From: an uncultured Alistipes sp.
GTDB taxonomy: Bacteria > Bacteroidota > Bacteroidia > Bacteroidales > Rikenellaceae
DNA length: 51,987 bases
NCBI GenBank assembly: GCA_900550375.1
Contig: URRP01000013.1
Location: 1-51,987, forward strand
Direction of reading: 5' to 3'
The notes under the pieces are model-generated. The model did no database searches. It saw nothing but the letters and a program-made list of their open reading frames with translations, and had not been told where the DNA came from. Made by a program: the position numbers and the translations under genes. How positions within the stretch are numbered: position 1 is the stretch's first letter; the number at the start of each line of letters is the position of its first letter. Positions 27,233 to 35,219 of the stretch are shown in pieces.

Positions 27233-28145
27233 AGATCGAGCAGAAGAACGTGACCAGAAAGGGAACGCTGAAATCGGTCGCGCAGCCGTGGAAGATCGCC
27301 ACGACGGCGTATTGCGGCCCTGTGACGCGCGTGAGGATCGGAAGGGTCGTATCGAAGGTCGTAGCGCCGCCCGACGAGATCGCCGCCAGCGGGCCGAAGC
27401 AGCGCGCCACCCACGGCGCGGCCAGCAGCGTGAAGAGTTCGCGCAGGACGTTGCAGAGCAGCGCGACCGTCCCCAGTTCGACGCTGCGCAGCTCGGAGAT
27501 GAAGATGCTCGACAGCGAGTAGTAGCCGAATCCCGACCCGACGGCCAGCGCGTCACTCAGGGAGACGGGCCGCAGGAGCAGTGCGGCGAATGCCGCTCCG
27601 GCCAGCGTCCCGAAGATCGTGCAGAGGGGCAGCAGTGCCATGCGGCGGTCGAGCGAACGGATGCGTTCGACGAGCGTGGCGTCGTGCCCCAGCGACATCC
27701 CGACCGAGAACATCAGCCCGTAGAGCATATAGCTACTGACGGGGGAGGCGGCGACAGCCGTCGGAAGCCATCCTGCGACGCCGAGAATCGCTCCTGCGGC
27801 GAAAAAGGCGGCGATCACCAGACTGCCGCGCAGTGCGGCGAAGGTCGAAGGCGAGGGTTCGGCGCTGACGGTCGTTTCGGCGCGTTTTCCGCCGATCGAC
27901 CGCCATAGCAGCCAAGAACAGGCGATGCTTCCCGTCAACGCTCCCGTGCAGAGGACAAGAGCCTGCACGCCGAGCGCCGCCAGCGAACGCACGACCTGCT
28001 CGTTGCCGCCCACCTCCACTCCCAGAACGAAGAGCAGCAGCCAGATGATGACCGTGATGACGTTGCCGAGCGCGCGAAGCGGTCGGCGGCGCAGCAGGCG
28101 GCCCGTGAGGATGCCGCCGAAGAGAACGGCGAAAAGAATCAGCAT
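27231..28145 (-). CDS. LysO-family lysine exporter
   Basis: A 304-residue membrane protein with about eight helices and the LysO (YbjE, DUF340) plan. It has two related halves, with YTMLILFAVLFGGILTGRLL at the start, SYMLYGLMFSVGMSLGHD in the middle, and SGFGYYSLSSIFISEL, CNVLRELFTLLAAPWVARC, SSGGATTFDTTLPILTRV and VAIFHGCATDFSVPFLVTFF in the second half. The family exports L-lysine and its toxic analogues in E. coli. The reading frame extends 23 codons upstream, but the Met at 28145 directly follows a perfect promoter and gives the normal length. The gene is transcribed alone. Confidence 0.85.
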   Translation of the reverse strand: MLILFAVLFGGILTGRLLRRRPLRALGNVITVIIWLLLFVLGVEVGGNEQVVRSLAALGVQALVLCTGALTGSIACSWLLWRSIGGKRAETTVSAEPSPSTFAALRGSLVIAAFFAAGAILGVAGWLPTAVAASPVSSYMLYGLMFSVGMSLGHDATLVERIRSLDRRMALLPLCTIFGTLAGAAFAALLLRPVSLSDALAVGSGFGYYSLSSIFISELRSVELGTVALLCNVLRELFTLLAAPWVARCFGPLAAISSGGATTFDTTLPILTRVTGPQYAVVAIFHGCATDFSVPFLVTFFCSI

Positions 28146-28165
28146 CGTGTATCGGAGATTTCCGA

Positions 28166-28196
28166 CAAAAGTAGCAAAAAAACAAATGACCGCAAA
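28166..28196 (-). promoter_or_regulatory. Promoter of the lysO-like gene
   Basis: On the minus strand, TTTG (28193-28196), exactly 19 bases, then TACTTTTG (28166-28173) is a perfect match to the Bacteroidetes consensus. It lies 20 bases before the ATG at 28145. The -33 box lies inside the terminator hairpin of the gene upstream. Confidence 0.85.
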
Positions 28197-28215
28197 CCTT
28201 GCGGCTGCGGCCATT
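28175..28215 (-). terminator. Terminator of the galactose cluster after galM
   Basis: On the minus strand, AATGGCCGCA (28206-28215) pairs with TGCGGTCATT (28185-28194) with one G-U pair, followed by GTTTTTTT. It begins 16 bases after the galM stop codon and overlaps the promoter of the next gene. Confidence 0.75.
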
Positions 28216-28230
28216 GCTTACGGAGAAACT

Positions 28231-29277
28231 CTACTCGGCGTCGAAACGGAACCGGATCGTCTGGCGATATGTCCCGTCCGGCCGCAGGACGGCCGAGGGG
28301 AAGTCGGGGTGGTTCGGTGCGTCGGGAAAACCCTGACACTCGATGGCTACGCCGTCGTAGTCGGCGTAGGAACGGCCGCTTTTGGAGCGGGGCGATCCGG
28401 CGAGCCAGTTGCCGGTGTAGACCTGTACGCCCGGCTGTGTGGAGCGGATCGTCAGCCGCCGGCCCGATTGCGGATCGTACAGCTCGGCGACGAGCGACTC
28501 TTCGCCTGCACGCCAACCCTCTACCGCCCAGCAGTTGTCGTAGCCTTTGCCGTACCGCAATGCGGGGAAATCGGCACGGATATCGCGGCCGAGCGGTTTC
28601 GGCGTGCGGAAATCCATCGGCATGCCGGCGACGTCGGAGAGCGTACCCGTGGGGATCAGTGTCGGGTCGGTCGGCAGCCAGCGCGAGGCGTGCAACCGCA
28701 GTTCGTGGTCGAGGACCGTGCCGGCATCCTCGCCTGCGAGGTTCCAGTAGGTGTGGTTTGTCAGATTGACGACCGTCGGAGCGTCGCAGCCCGCTTCGAG
28801 CGTGACGGTCAGGCAGCAGTCGTCGTCCCATGCATAGGCGACACGTGCCGTCAGCGTACCCGGATAACCCTCCTCGCCGTCGGGACTGTTGCGGGTGAAT
28901 ACCGCGCGGTCTCCGATCGTCTCGCTGTGCCACAGGCGGTTGGCGAATCCCGTCGGGCCGCCGTGCAGATGGTTGGGACCGTTGTTGACAGCCAGCCGGT
29001 ACTCCTTGCCGTCGAGCGTGAAACGGCCGCCGGCGATGCGGTTGGCGAAGCGGCCGGGCGTCTTGCCCATGCAGGGACCGTCGCCGATGTAGTCGGCATA
29101 GTCGCGGTAGCCCAGTGCTACGTCGGTCCTACGTCCTTCGCGGTCGGGAACGACTGCGGCGGTGATGCCGGCGCCGATGTTGCAGACGTCGACATAGGCC
29201 CCCGAGGCGTTCGTGAGCCGGTAGACGGCGATCTCGCCCTGTGCGTGGGGCTGGGTGTGGATTTTTACGACCGGCAT
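28231..29277 (-). CDS. galM: Aldose 1-epimerase (mutarotase)
   Basis: A 348-residue enzyme that interconverts the alpha and beta anomers of galactose and glucose, feeding alpha-galactose to galactokinase. Catalytic signatures are NNGPNHLHGGPTGFANRLW with a conserved His pair, VVNLTNHTYWNLAGE with the general-acid His, and VAIECQGFPDAPNHPDFPS with the catalytic Glu. There is no signal peptide, so it is cytoplasmic. The longer open frame upstream overlaps the preceding gene. The Met at 29277, 4 bases after the upstream stop codon, gives a normal start (MPVVKIHTQP). It is the last gene of the galactose cluster. Confidence 0.93.
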   Translation of the reverse strand: MPVVKIHTQPHAQGEIAVYRLTNASGAYVDVCNIGAGITAAVVPDREGRRTDVALGYRDYADYIGDGPCMGKTPGRFANRIAGGRFTLDGKEYRLAVNNGPNHLHGGPTGFANRLWHSETIGDRAVFTRNSPDGEEGYPGTLTARVAYAWDDDCCLTVTLEAGCDAPTVVNLTNHTYWNLAGEDAGTVLDHELRLHASRWLPTDPTLIPTGTLSDVAGMPMDFRTPKPLGRDIRADFPALRYGKGYDNCWAVEGWRAGEESLVAELYDPQSGRRLTIRSTQPGVQVYTGNWLAGSPRSKSGRSYADYDGVAIECQGFPDAPNHPDFPSAVLRPDGTYRQTIRFRFDAE

Positions 29278-29281
29278 CGTC

Positions 29282-30181
29282 CTAAAAGAGTTTTGCGGGA
29301 TACTCGCCCGCATCGACGAGCGCCAGAATCTTGTCGACCACATCTTGCCGGTCGGCGGCGTAGGTCACGCCGAACCATTTGGCCGTGGTGTCGAGCACCT
29401 CGACCGTCGCCGTGCCCTCGGTGATGAGTTTGTTGACCATCATCGGGATGTAGTATTCGGCCTTGGGGTTGTCGATGTTGACGCGCAGGAACTCCTTGAA
29501 GTACTCCTCCGAATAACGGAAGTAATCGGGCGTGAAGCCCCACATATTCATCGAGACGGGGGTATTGTCGTCGGTGGTGGTCGGCTGTCCGTCGTCGCCC
29601 GTGAAGGTGATGCGGCCGTCGATGCGGGCGATGTCCGTCCGTTCGACCACGCCCGTGAGGAAACCGCGGGCATCGGTCTGGCAGATGCCGCGCGCCACGG
29701 TTCCGCTTTCCGACAGGGTGTTGCCTACGCGGTAGCCCACCATGCAGTAGCGGTTCTGACCGTCGGCCTTCGATAGCCATTCGCCCAGCACGCGGAAGCC
29801 GTCGCGGCCGTAGAAGTCGTCGGCATTGATGACGGCGAAGGGCTCGCGGATGACCTCGCGGCCCATCAGCACGGCGTGGTTCGTGCCCCATGGCTTGGTG
29901 CGTCCTTCGGGGCGGACGAAGCCTTCGGGCAGGTCGTCGACCGACTGGAAGACCACCTCGACGGGGATGTGGTTTTCGTATTTGGAGAGGATTTTCTCGC
30001 GAAAATCCTGTTCGAAATCCTTGCGGATGACGAAGACCACCTTGCCGAAGCCGCCGCGGATAGCGTCGAAGATCGAGTAGTCCATGATGGTCTCGCCGTT
30101 GGGGCCGAGCCCGTCGAGTTGTTTGAGACCGCCGTAGCGCGAGCCCATGCCGGCAGCCAGTACGAAAAGTGTAGGTTTCAT
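29282..30181 (-). CDS. Sugar-1-phosphate nucleotidyltransferase
   Basis: A 299-residue Rossmann-like nucleotidyltransferase (NTP_transferase family). The glycine-rich start TLFVLAAGMGSRYGGLKQLD holds the nucleotide-binding GxGxR pattern and the catalytic Lys. KPWGTNHAVLMGRE and PFAVINADDFYGRDGF are further family motifs, the second with the metal-binding Asp. The product is a nucleotide sugar, but neither nucleotide nor sugar can be read from sequence. It lies between galE and galM in a cluster that has no galT, so it may supply UDP-galactose or UDP-glucose directly from the hexose-1-phosphate. That role is an inference. Confidence 0.85.
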   Translation of the reverse strand: MKPTLFVLAAGMGSRYGGLKQLDGLGPNGETIMDYSIFDAIRGGFGKVVFVIRKDFEQDFREKILSKYENHIPVEVVFQSVDDLPEGFVRPEGRTKPWGTNHAVLMGREVIREPFAVINADDFYGRDGFRVLGEWLSKADGQNRYCMVGYRVGNTLSESGTVARGICQTDARGFLTGVVERTDIARIDGRITFTGDDGQPTTTDDNTPVSMNMWGFTPDYFRYSEEYFKEFLRVNIDNPKAEYYIPMMVNKLITEGTATVEVLDTTAKWFGVTYAADRQDVVDKILALVDAGEYPAKLF

Positions 30182-30213
30182 ATCGAATCTGTGATTGATT
30201 TGCGATCGGAGGG

Positions 30214-31242
30214 TCATTCGATGCCGCGCAGCCGTTTCTCCCACGCCCATGCCGAACGGAGCGTTTCGTCGAGCGACCGCTCGGCGTGCCAGCCCAGTTC
30301 GTGGTTGGCCAGCGTCGGATCGGCCCAGATGGCTTGGATGTCGCCCGCGCGGCGGCCGACGATCTTGTGATTGATTTTCAGATTATTGGCTTTTTCGAAT
30401 CCCTCGACCAGTTCCAGTACGGAGACGCCGCGGCCGGTACCGACGTTGAAGATTTCGTAGGATTTCTTCATCCGCTGCTGCGTCATGCGCTCGACGGCCG
30501 ATACATGCGCCTTGGCCAGATCGACGATGTCGATGTAGTCGCGGATGCAGGTTCCGTCGGGCGTGTCGTAATCGTCGCCGAAGATCGAAAGGCATTCGCG
30601 CAGTCCGGCGGCCGTCTGCGTGATGTAGGGCACCAGATTCTGCGGCACGCCGCGCGGCAGTTCGCCGATCAGGGCCGACGGATGGGCGCCGATGGGGTTG
30701 AAGTAGCGCAGGGCAATGCCATGCAGGCCCTCGTAGGCGGCGCAGCAGTCGCGCAGAATGTCTTCGGCCATCTGTTTCGTGTTGCCGTAAGGGGATTCGG
30801 CGGGCTTGCGCGGCGTCTGTTCCGTGACGGGGAGCTTGTCCGGCTCGCCGTAGACCGTACACGACGACGAGAAGAGGATGTTCGGCCGTCCGAACTCTTT
30901 CATCAGCGCGCAGATGTTCATGAACGACGCGAGGTTGTTGCGATAGTATTTGAGCGGTTCGCCCACCGATTCGCCGACGGCCTTGTAGGCGGCGAAGTGG
31001 ATCACCGACCCGAAAGCGTATTTTTCGAAGACCTTCCGCAATGCCGTTTCGTCGCAGGTGTCGACCTGCTCGAAAGGAACGTCGACACCCGTAATGCGCC
31101 GTACGCCCTCGACGGCTGCCATCTCCGAGTTGGAGAGGTTGTCGATGATGACCGCGTCGTATCCGGCGGCGATCAGTTCCACGGTGGTGTGCGAGCCGAT
31201 GTAACCGGCTCCGCCCGAGATCAAAACTGTCTCTTTTGCCAT
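30214..31242 (-). CDS. galE: UDP-glucose 4-epimerase
   Basis: A 342-residue short-chain dehydrogenase-type enzyme that converts UDP-galactose to UDP-glucose with tightly bound NAD. Visible features are the NAD motif VLISGGAGYIGSHTTVELI, DNLSNS after the second strand, VIHFAAYKAVGESVGEPLKY, the catalytic SSCTVYGEP and YGNTK (Tyr-x-x-x-Lys), ALRYFNPIGAHPSALIGE, and GDDYDTPDGTCIRDYIDIVD. These match the GalE family end to end. The start at 31242 (MAKETVLISGG) is preferred over a much longer open frame upstream. It follows the metallophosphoesterase gene by 59 bases. Confidence 0.95.
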   Translation of the reverse strand: MAKETVLISGGAGYIGSHTTVELIAAGYDAVIIDNLSNSEMAAVEGVRRITGVDVPFEQVDTCDETALRKVFEKYAFGSVIHFAAYKAVGESVGEPLKYYRNNLASFMNICALMKEFGRPNILFSSSCTVYGEPDKLPVTEQTPRKPAESPYGNTKQMAEDILRDCCAAYEGLHGIALRYFNPIGAHPSALIGELPRGVPQNLVPYITQTAAGLRECLSIFGDDYDTPDGTCIRDYIDIVDLAKAHVSAVERMTQQRMKKSYEIFNVGTGRGVSVLELVEGFEKANNLKINHKIVGRRAGDIQAIWADPTLANHELGWHAERSLDETLRSAWAWEKRLRGIE

Positions 31243-31301
31243 AATCCGATAATTATTAATCCGATACGGGACGAACACCCGAAGGTTCCGTCCCGCAATC
31301 G

Positions 31302-32375
31302 TTATTCCATGTTGAAGATGAACTGGTCGTAGTCCGCCGTGCGCCACGCCTTGTCGCAGGTGACGGGCGAGAGGGCGAACAGCGGCGAGAAGGTTCTTAC
31401 CGAGACGCTCTTGCCGTCGGGCAGGAACTCCAGAATACGCATCCAGCAGTCGCCGCCGTTGCCGTGCCACTGTCCGTCGGCGGTCTGGGCGTTGAACATC
31501 ATCTGCGTGACCGATTTGCCGGCGGCGTTCTTATCCACGCGGTAGCCGACCGTCTCGAAGTAGTTCATCGTGGGGTGGCATTCGTGGCCGCAGACGACCA
31601 GCCGAATGTTCGACGAAGGATAGACGAGTTTGTCCCAGATCGCCTGCTGGTAGTTGGCGTCGGTCAACTCGTAAGGCTCCGATTTCTTGCGGTTGCCCTT
31701 CCATGCGATGAACGAGTGGGTCAGCAGGATCACCCGTGTATTTGCGTATTTGGGCTGTGCAACCAGTTTGCGCGCCCATTCGATCGCCTCGTCGCGCGGT
31801 GCGAATTCGAGCGATACGACCAGCAGGTCGCCCCACGTGTCGGTGTGAAACTCGTAGGCGGCGTTCTCCAGCGTGGGGATACCGTGCGCATTGTTGCATA
31901 CCGATACGATCTTGTGACGCCAGCACTCGTTGCGCGTCATGGGGAAGTAGTCGGGGAAACGCGTCAGACGGTTCTCTGATTTGGTGTAGCCGTAGTCGTG
32001 GTTGCCCGTGCAGACGACGTAGGGCAGTTTGCCGTCGAGCCGCTCGAAGGCGCGCGACGCCGCCCGCCACTGCTCGGCGCTGGTCTGGTCGGTCTTGCGG
32101 AAGGCCAGCGGAATGGCCGTTTCGTTCTGCTCGACCAGATCGCCCGTGCAGAGCGCCGTGAGGATATTCAGCGAGTCGATCTCGCGGGCGATCCATGCCG
32201 TTTGCAGCTCGAACAGCGGCTGGTTGGCGGCGAACTTATTGTAGCTCTGCGGGTCGGGAATGACGATCATCGAAAAGGATTTCGGGTCGCTCAGACGAGC
32301 ACGCAGAGGATAGTTTTGGGCTTGCAGCGACAGCGCGCCGAACAACAGCGCGAAAAGGAAGATCGGTTTTTTCAT
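31302..32375 (-). CDS. Secreted calcineurin-like metallophosphoesterase
   Basis: A 357-residue protein with a Sec signal (MKKPIFLFALLFGALSLQAQ) and a calcineurin-like phosphoesterase fold. The metal-binding set is visible: IPDPQSY near residue 39, LCTGDLVEQN, VVCTGNHDYG, VILLTHSFIAW and VVCGHECHPTMNY. The substrate is unknown; the family cleaves phosphate mono- or diesters. It is exported while its operon neighbours are cytosolic galactose enzymes, so it may trim a phosphorylated sugar outside the cell. It starts 17 bases after the galK stop codon. Confidence 0.85.
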   Translation of the reverse strand: MKKPIFLFALLFGALSLQAQNYPLRARLSDPKSFSMIVIPDPQSYNKFAANQPLFELQTAWIAREIDSLNILTALCTGDLVEQNETAIPLAFRKTDQTSAEQWRAASRAFERLDGKLPYVVCTGNHDYGYTKSENRLTRFPDYFPMTRNECWRHKIVSVCNNAHGIPTLENAAYEFHTDTWGDLLVVSLEFAPRDEAIEWARKLVAQPKYANTRVILLTHSFIAWKGNRKKSEPYELTDANYQQAIWDKLVYPSSNIRLVVCGHECHPTMNYFETVGYRVDKNAAGKSVTQMMFNAQTADGQWHGNGGDCWMRILEFLPDGKSVSVRTFSPLFALSPVTCDKAWRTADYDQFIFNME

Positions 32376-32392
32376 GAAATAGTTTGTTTGAA

Positions 32393-33526
32393 TCAATCGA
32401 TTTTGTGTGCTCCGTCCGAAATAACGACGGGGTAGACTTTGGGTTTATGATTGAATTTCTCGGCGAATTTCGTCTTCGCCGTGGCGATGAAGTTGTCGTA
32501 AAGGTCGTTTTTCACGAGGTTGATCGTACAGCCGCCGAAGCCGCCGCCCATCATGCGTGCGCCCGTGACGCCGCACTCGCGGGCGACGTCGACCAGAAAA
32601 TCGAGCTCCTCGCACGATACCTCGTAATCTTTCGACAGCCCCTCGTGCGTGGCGTACATCCGCTCGCCGACGGTGGCGTAGTCGCCGCGCTGCAAGGCAT
32701 CGCAGACGTCGAGCACGCGCCGTTCCTCGCCGATCACAAAGCGGGCACGGTGGTAATCCTCCTCCGAGAGCTGATCCTTGACGGATTCCAGCTGCTCCAT
32801 CGTGGCGCCGCGCAGGAACTCCTGTCCCAGCAGCTGAGCCGCGCGCTCGCACGACTCGCGCCGGCGGTTGTAGGGCGAACCGACCAGTTCGTGCTTGACG
32901 ACCGTGTCGAGCAGCACGAGTTTATAGCCTTCGGGGTCGAAGGGGAAGTATTCGAACTCCATCGAACGGCAGTCGAGCCGCATCAGGCAGCCCTTCTTGC
33001 CGAAGACCGAGGCGAATTGGTCCATGATGCCGCACTTCACGCCGCAGTAGTTGTGCTCGGTCGACTGGCCGATGCGGGCCAGTTCGAATTTATCGATTCC
33101 CAAATCGAAAAGGTCGTTGAGTGCAAAAGCGAAGGTCGACTCCAGTGCTGCCGACGACGACATGCCTGCTCCCAGCGGTACGTCGCCCGAAAAAGCGGTG
33201 TCGAAGCCGCCGATGCGGCCGCCGCGCTTCTGGATTTCACGGCACACGCCGAAGATGTAGCGGGCCCACGACTCGGCCGGTTTGTCCTCCTCGCGCAGGC
33301 CGAACTCCGCGTAGGCATCCAGATCGACGGCATAGGCACGCACACGGCCGGTGCCGTTGGGGCGGATCATCGCCGTGATGCCGCAGTCGACGGCGCCCGG
33401 AAAGACGAAGCCGCCGTTGTAATCCGTATGTTCGCCGATCAGATTGATGCGTCCTGCCGAGGCGTAGAGCGTTCCTTCGGTATTGAAATGCCGCTCGAAA
33501 GCAGCTCTTACTTTAGATTGGGTCAT
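32393..33526 (-). CDS. galK: Galactokinase
   Basis: A 377-residue GHMP-family kinase that phosphorylates galactose at C1 with ATP. The galactokinase signature GRINLIGEHTDYNGGFVFP is near residue 26. The ATP-binding PLGAGMSSSAALE is near residue 116, CGIMDQFASVFG carries the catalytic Asp, and ARMMGGGFGGCTINLV lies near the C-terminus. It is the first gene of the minus-strand cluster galK, metallophosphoesterase, galE, nucleotidyltransferase, galM. No galT gene for the usual Leloir route is in the window. Confidence 0.96.
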   Translation of the reverse strand: MTQSKVRAAFERHFNTEGTLYASAGRINLIGEHTDYNGGFVFPGAVDCGITAMIRPNGTGRVRAYAVDLDAYAEFGLREEDKPAESWARYIFGVCREIQKRGGRIGGFDTAFSGDVPLGAGMSSSAALESTFAFALNDLFDLGIDKFELARIGQSTEHNYCGVKCGIMDQFASVFGKKGCLMRLDCRSMEFEYFPFDPEGYKLVLLDTVVKHELVGSPYNRRRESCERAAQLLGQEFLRGATMEQLESVKDQLSEEDYHRARFVIGEERRVLDVCDALQRGDYATVGERMYATHEGLSKDYEVSCEELDFLVDVARECGVTGARMMGGGFGGCTINLVKNDLYDNFIATAKTKFAEKFNHKPKVYPVVISDGAHKID

Positions 33527-33559
33527 GGACTGAAAGGTATTAGTAGGTTTAAGGTCTTA

Positions 33560-33567
33560 CAAATATA
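33560..33567 (-). promoter_or_regulatory. -7 box of the galactose cluster
   Basis: TATATTTG on the minus strand fits TAnnTTTG exactly, 34 bases before the galK start codon. A -33 box at standard spacing is not evident. Confidence 0.5.
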
Positions 33568-33584
33568 TAAAAATTTTAGTAAAC

Positions 33585-33632
33585 GAACGCCAAAAAAACG
33601 GAAACGATTTTTTTCGGTCGTTCCCGTTTTCC
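33585..33632 (-). terminator. Terminator of the threonine dehydrogenase gene
   Basis: On the minus strand, AAAACGGGAACGA pairs with TCGTTTCCGTTTT across a CCGAAAAAAA loop, followed by more T residues. It lies about 40 bases after the stop codon at 33670. Confidence 0.7.
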
Positions 33633-33669
33633 GGTCTGTATCGATGACGCGGGTTGCCGCTCGGGGCTG

Positions 33670-34629
33670 TCAGGCGTGCTGAGGATGAGGCGTCCGGCTG
33701 CGGATCACGGCGAGCATATCGTCGGTCATCCGCGAAAGATCCCATTCGGGATGCCAGCCCCACTCCTCGCGTGCGCAGGAGTCGTCGAGCGAGTTGGGCC
33801 AGCTGCGCGCGATCTCTTCCTTCATGGGGTCGATATTGAAATTCATCGCGAACGAAGGGATGCGCTTGCGGATTTCGGCGGCGATGATGTCGGGCGTGAA
33901 GCTCATCGAGGCGATGTTGAAGCTGTTGCGGTGACGCAGTCGTGCGGGGTCGGCTTCCATCAGTTCCACGCAGGCGCGCAGTACGTCGGGCATGTAGATC
34001 ATATCCATATAGACATCGTGGGGTACGGCGCAGGTGTAACGGCCGTTTTTGATCGCTTCGTAGTAGATCTCCACGGCGTAGTCGGTCGTGCCGCCGCCCG
34101 GCAGCGTGACGTTCGAGATGATGCCCGGAAACCGGATCGAGCGGGTGTCGACGCCGTATTTGTGGTGGTAGTAGTTGCCCAGCATCTCGCCCGTCACCTT
34201 GCAGATGCCGTAGACGGTCGTGGGCTGCATGATCGTATCCTGCGGCGTGCGGTCTTTGGGCGATGAGGGGCCGAATGCGCCGATCGAGCTGGGCGTGAAA
34301 AGCGCACAGTGGTGCTGGCGCGCCACTTCGAGCGAGTTCATCAGCGCCCCGATGTTGACGTGCCAAGCCATCTGGGGATTGCGTTCGCCGACGGCCGACA
34401 ACAGGGCGACGAGGTTGAAGATCGTGTCGATGTCATGACGGGCTACGACCGAAGCTACCGACGTGGCGTTCAGTGCGTCGAGCACTTCGAACGGGCCTTC
34501 GGCAGCCAATCTCTTGCATTCGCGAACATCGGTGGCCACGACATTGCGCGGTCCGTAAATACCGCGCAGGTAGGTCGTCAGTTCCGATCCGATCTGACCT
34601 CCGGCGCCGATAATGAGTATCTTTTTCAT
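33670..34629 (-). CDS. SDR-type L-threonine 3-dehydrogenase
   Basis: A 319-residue NAD-dependent enzyme of the extended short-chain dehydrogenase family, similar to the epimerase-like L-threonine dehydrogenases of Bacteroidetes. Key stretches are ILIIGAGGQIGSELTTYLRG (NAD motif), FNLVALLSAVGERNPQMAWH, TPSSIGAFGP and TVYGICKVTGE (Ser and Tyr-x-x-x-Lys catalytic residues), and the substrate-binding FPGIISNVTLPGGGTTDYAV, which is typical of threonine dehydrogenases rather than GalE. It would oxidise threonine to 2-amino-3-ketobutyrate, which a glycine C-acetyltransferase encoded elsewhere would cleave. It is monocistronic, with a -7 box TAGATTTG at 34664-34671. Confidence 0.85.
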   Translation of the reverse strand: MKKILIIGAGGQIGSELTTYLRGIYGPRNVVATDVRECKRLAAEGPFEVLDALNATSVASVVARHDIDTIFNLVALLSAVGERNPQMAWHVNIGALMNSLEVARQHHCALFTPSSIGAFGPSSPKDRTPQDTIMQPTTVYGICKVTGEMLGNYYHHKYGVDTRSIRFPGIISNVTLPGGGTTDYAVEIYYEAIKNGRYTCAVPHDVYMDMIYMPDVLRACVELMEADPARLRHRNSFNIASMSFTPDIIAAEIRKRIPSFAMNFNIDPMKEEIARSWPNSLDDSCAREEWGWHPEWDLSRMTDDMLAVIRSRTPHPQHA

Positions 34630-34663
34630 CGTAATGGATTAGTAAATGCGCGGTTCTGTTCCG

Positions 34664-34671
34664 CAAATCTA
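34664..34671 (-). promoter_or_regulatory. -7 box of the threonine dehydrogenase gene
   Basis: TAGATTTG on the minus strand fits TAnnTTTG exactly, 35 bases before the ATG at 34629. No convincing -33 element was found. Confidence 0.5.
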
Positions 34672-34710
34672 ATGAAAGATATAAATAAATCGTGAAAAGC
34701 CCCAATTTTT

Positions 34711-34741
34711 TTTGCCAATTCGAAATTGTTGCTTATTTTTG
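34711..34741 (+). promoter_or_regulatory. Promoter of tRNA-Thr
   Basis: TTTG (34711-34714), 19 bases, TATTTTTG (34734-34741) is a perfect Bacteroidetes promoter 20 bases before the first base of the tRNA. Confidence 0.85.
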
Positions 34742-34761
34742 CAACGCTTTTTAGGGGAATT

Positions 34762-34833
<72 letters not shown>

Positions 34834-34873
34834 CGAAGGTGAGAATAGCTGTCGAAGACAGAAAAGCCGAATG

Positions 34874-34911
34874 AAAAGCCGTTATCGAGTAAATTCGATA
34901 GCGGCTTTTTT
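34874..34911 (+). terminator. Terminator of tRNA-Thr
   Basis: AAAAGCCGTTATCGA (34874-34888) and TCGATAGCGGCTTTT (34895-34909) form a near-perfect hairpin with a six-base loop, followed by TTT. Confidence 0.85.
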
Positions 34912-34998
34912 AGTCGGCTTTTGTATTGCAAAGCGATTATTCGCAGCTTCGAGAGCGCCCCGCGGCAGCGGAAGAGGAAAAAGATGCGAAGCAAACTT

Positions 34999-35027
34999 AA
35001 GCCTCGTCAACAGCTCGAAGATGAGAA
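34999..35027 (+). repeat. Duplicated 3' end of tRNA-Thr (tRNA relic or integration scar)
   Basis: Twenty-nine bases repeat the tRNA-Thr T-arm, acceptor end and following bases (34817-34845) with one mismatch. A GGAAGAGG a little upstream may be a remnant of the anticodon stem and variable loop. The rest of a tRNA is missing. The copy is followed by its own terminator at 35026-35050, which favours a decayed second tRNA gene. A site left by an excised element is the alternative. Confidence 0.7.
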
Positions 35028-35050
35028 AGTCGCCATTCGGCGACTTTTTT
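35026..35050 (+). terminator. Terminator after the tRNA-Thr relic
   Basis: AAAGTCGCC (35026-35034), an ATTC loop, GGCGACTTT (35039-35047) and further T residues form a strong intrinsic terminator. An unrelated inverted repeat of about 15 bp (GAAATGAGCCG and CGGCTCGTTTC) follows at about 35054-35098 and could end the convergent minus-strand transcript. Nothing else is seen up to 35219. Confidence 0.8.
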
Positions 35051-35219
35051 ATGTGAAATGAGCCGCCGGAGTTTGTTCCGAGACGGCTCGTTTCATGCGG
35101 TACGGGTTCGCAGCGCGAACATTTTTCCTTTTGGTATTGTCGGACGGACGAGGTGTGGAGTTTCCGTACGGTCGTGCCGTCGGGTTTCAGCGGGGAACCG
35201 GCGGGGTCTATGTACTCTG

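Noticed and set aside
30214..30250. A longer start for the nucleotidyltransferase gene, overlapping galE
   Set aside because: The family's conserved N-terminus (MKPTLFVLAAG) begins at 30181, and the extension would only read through the end of galE.
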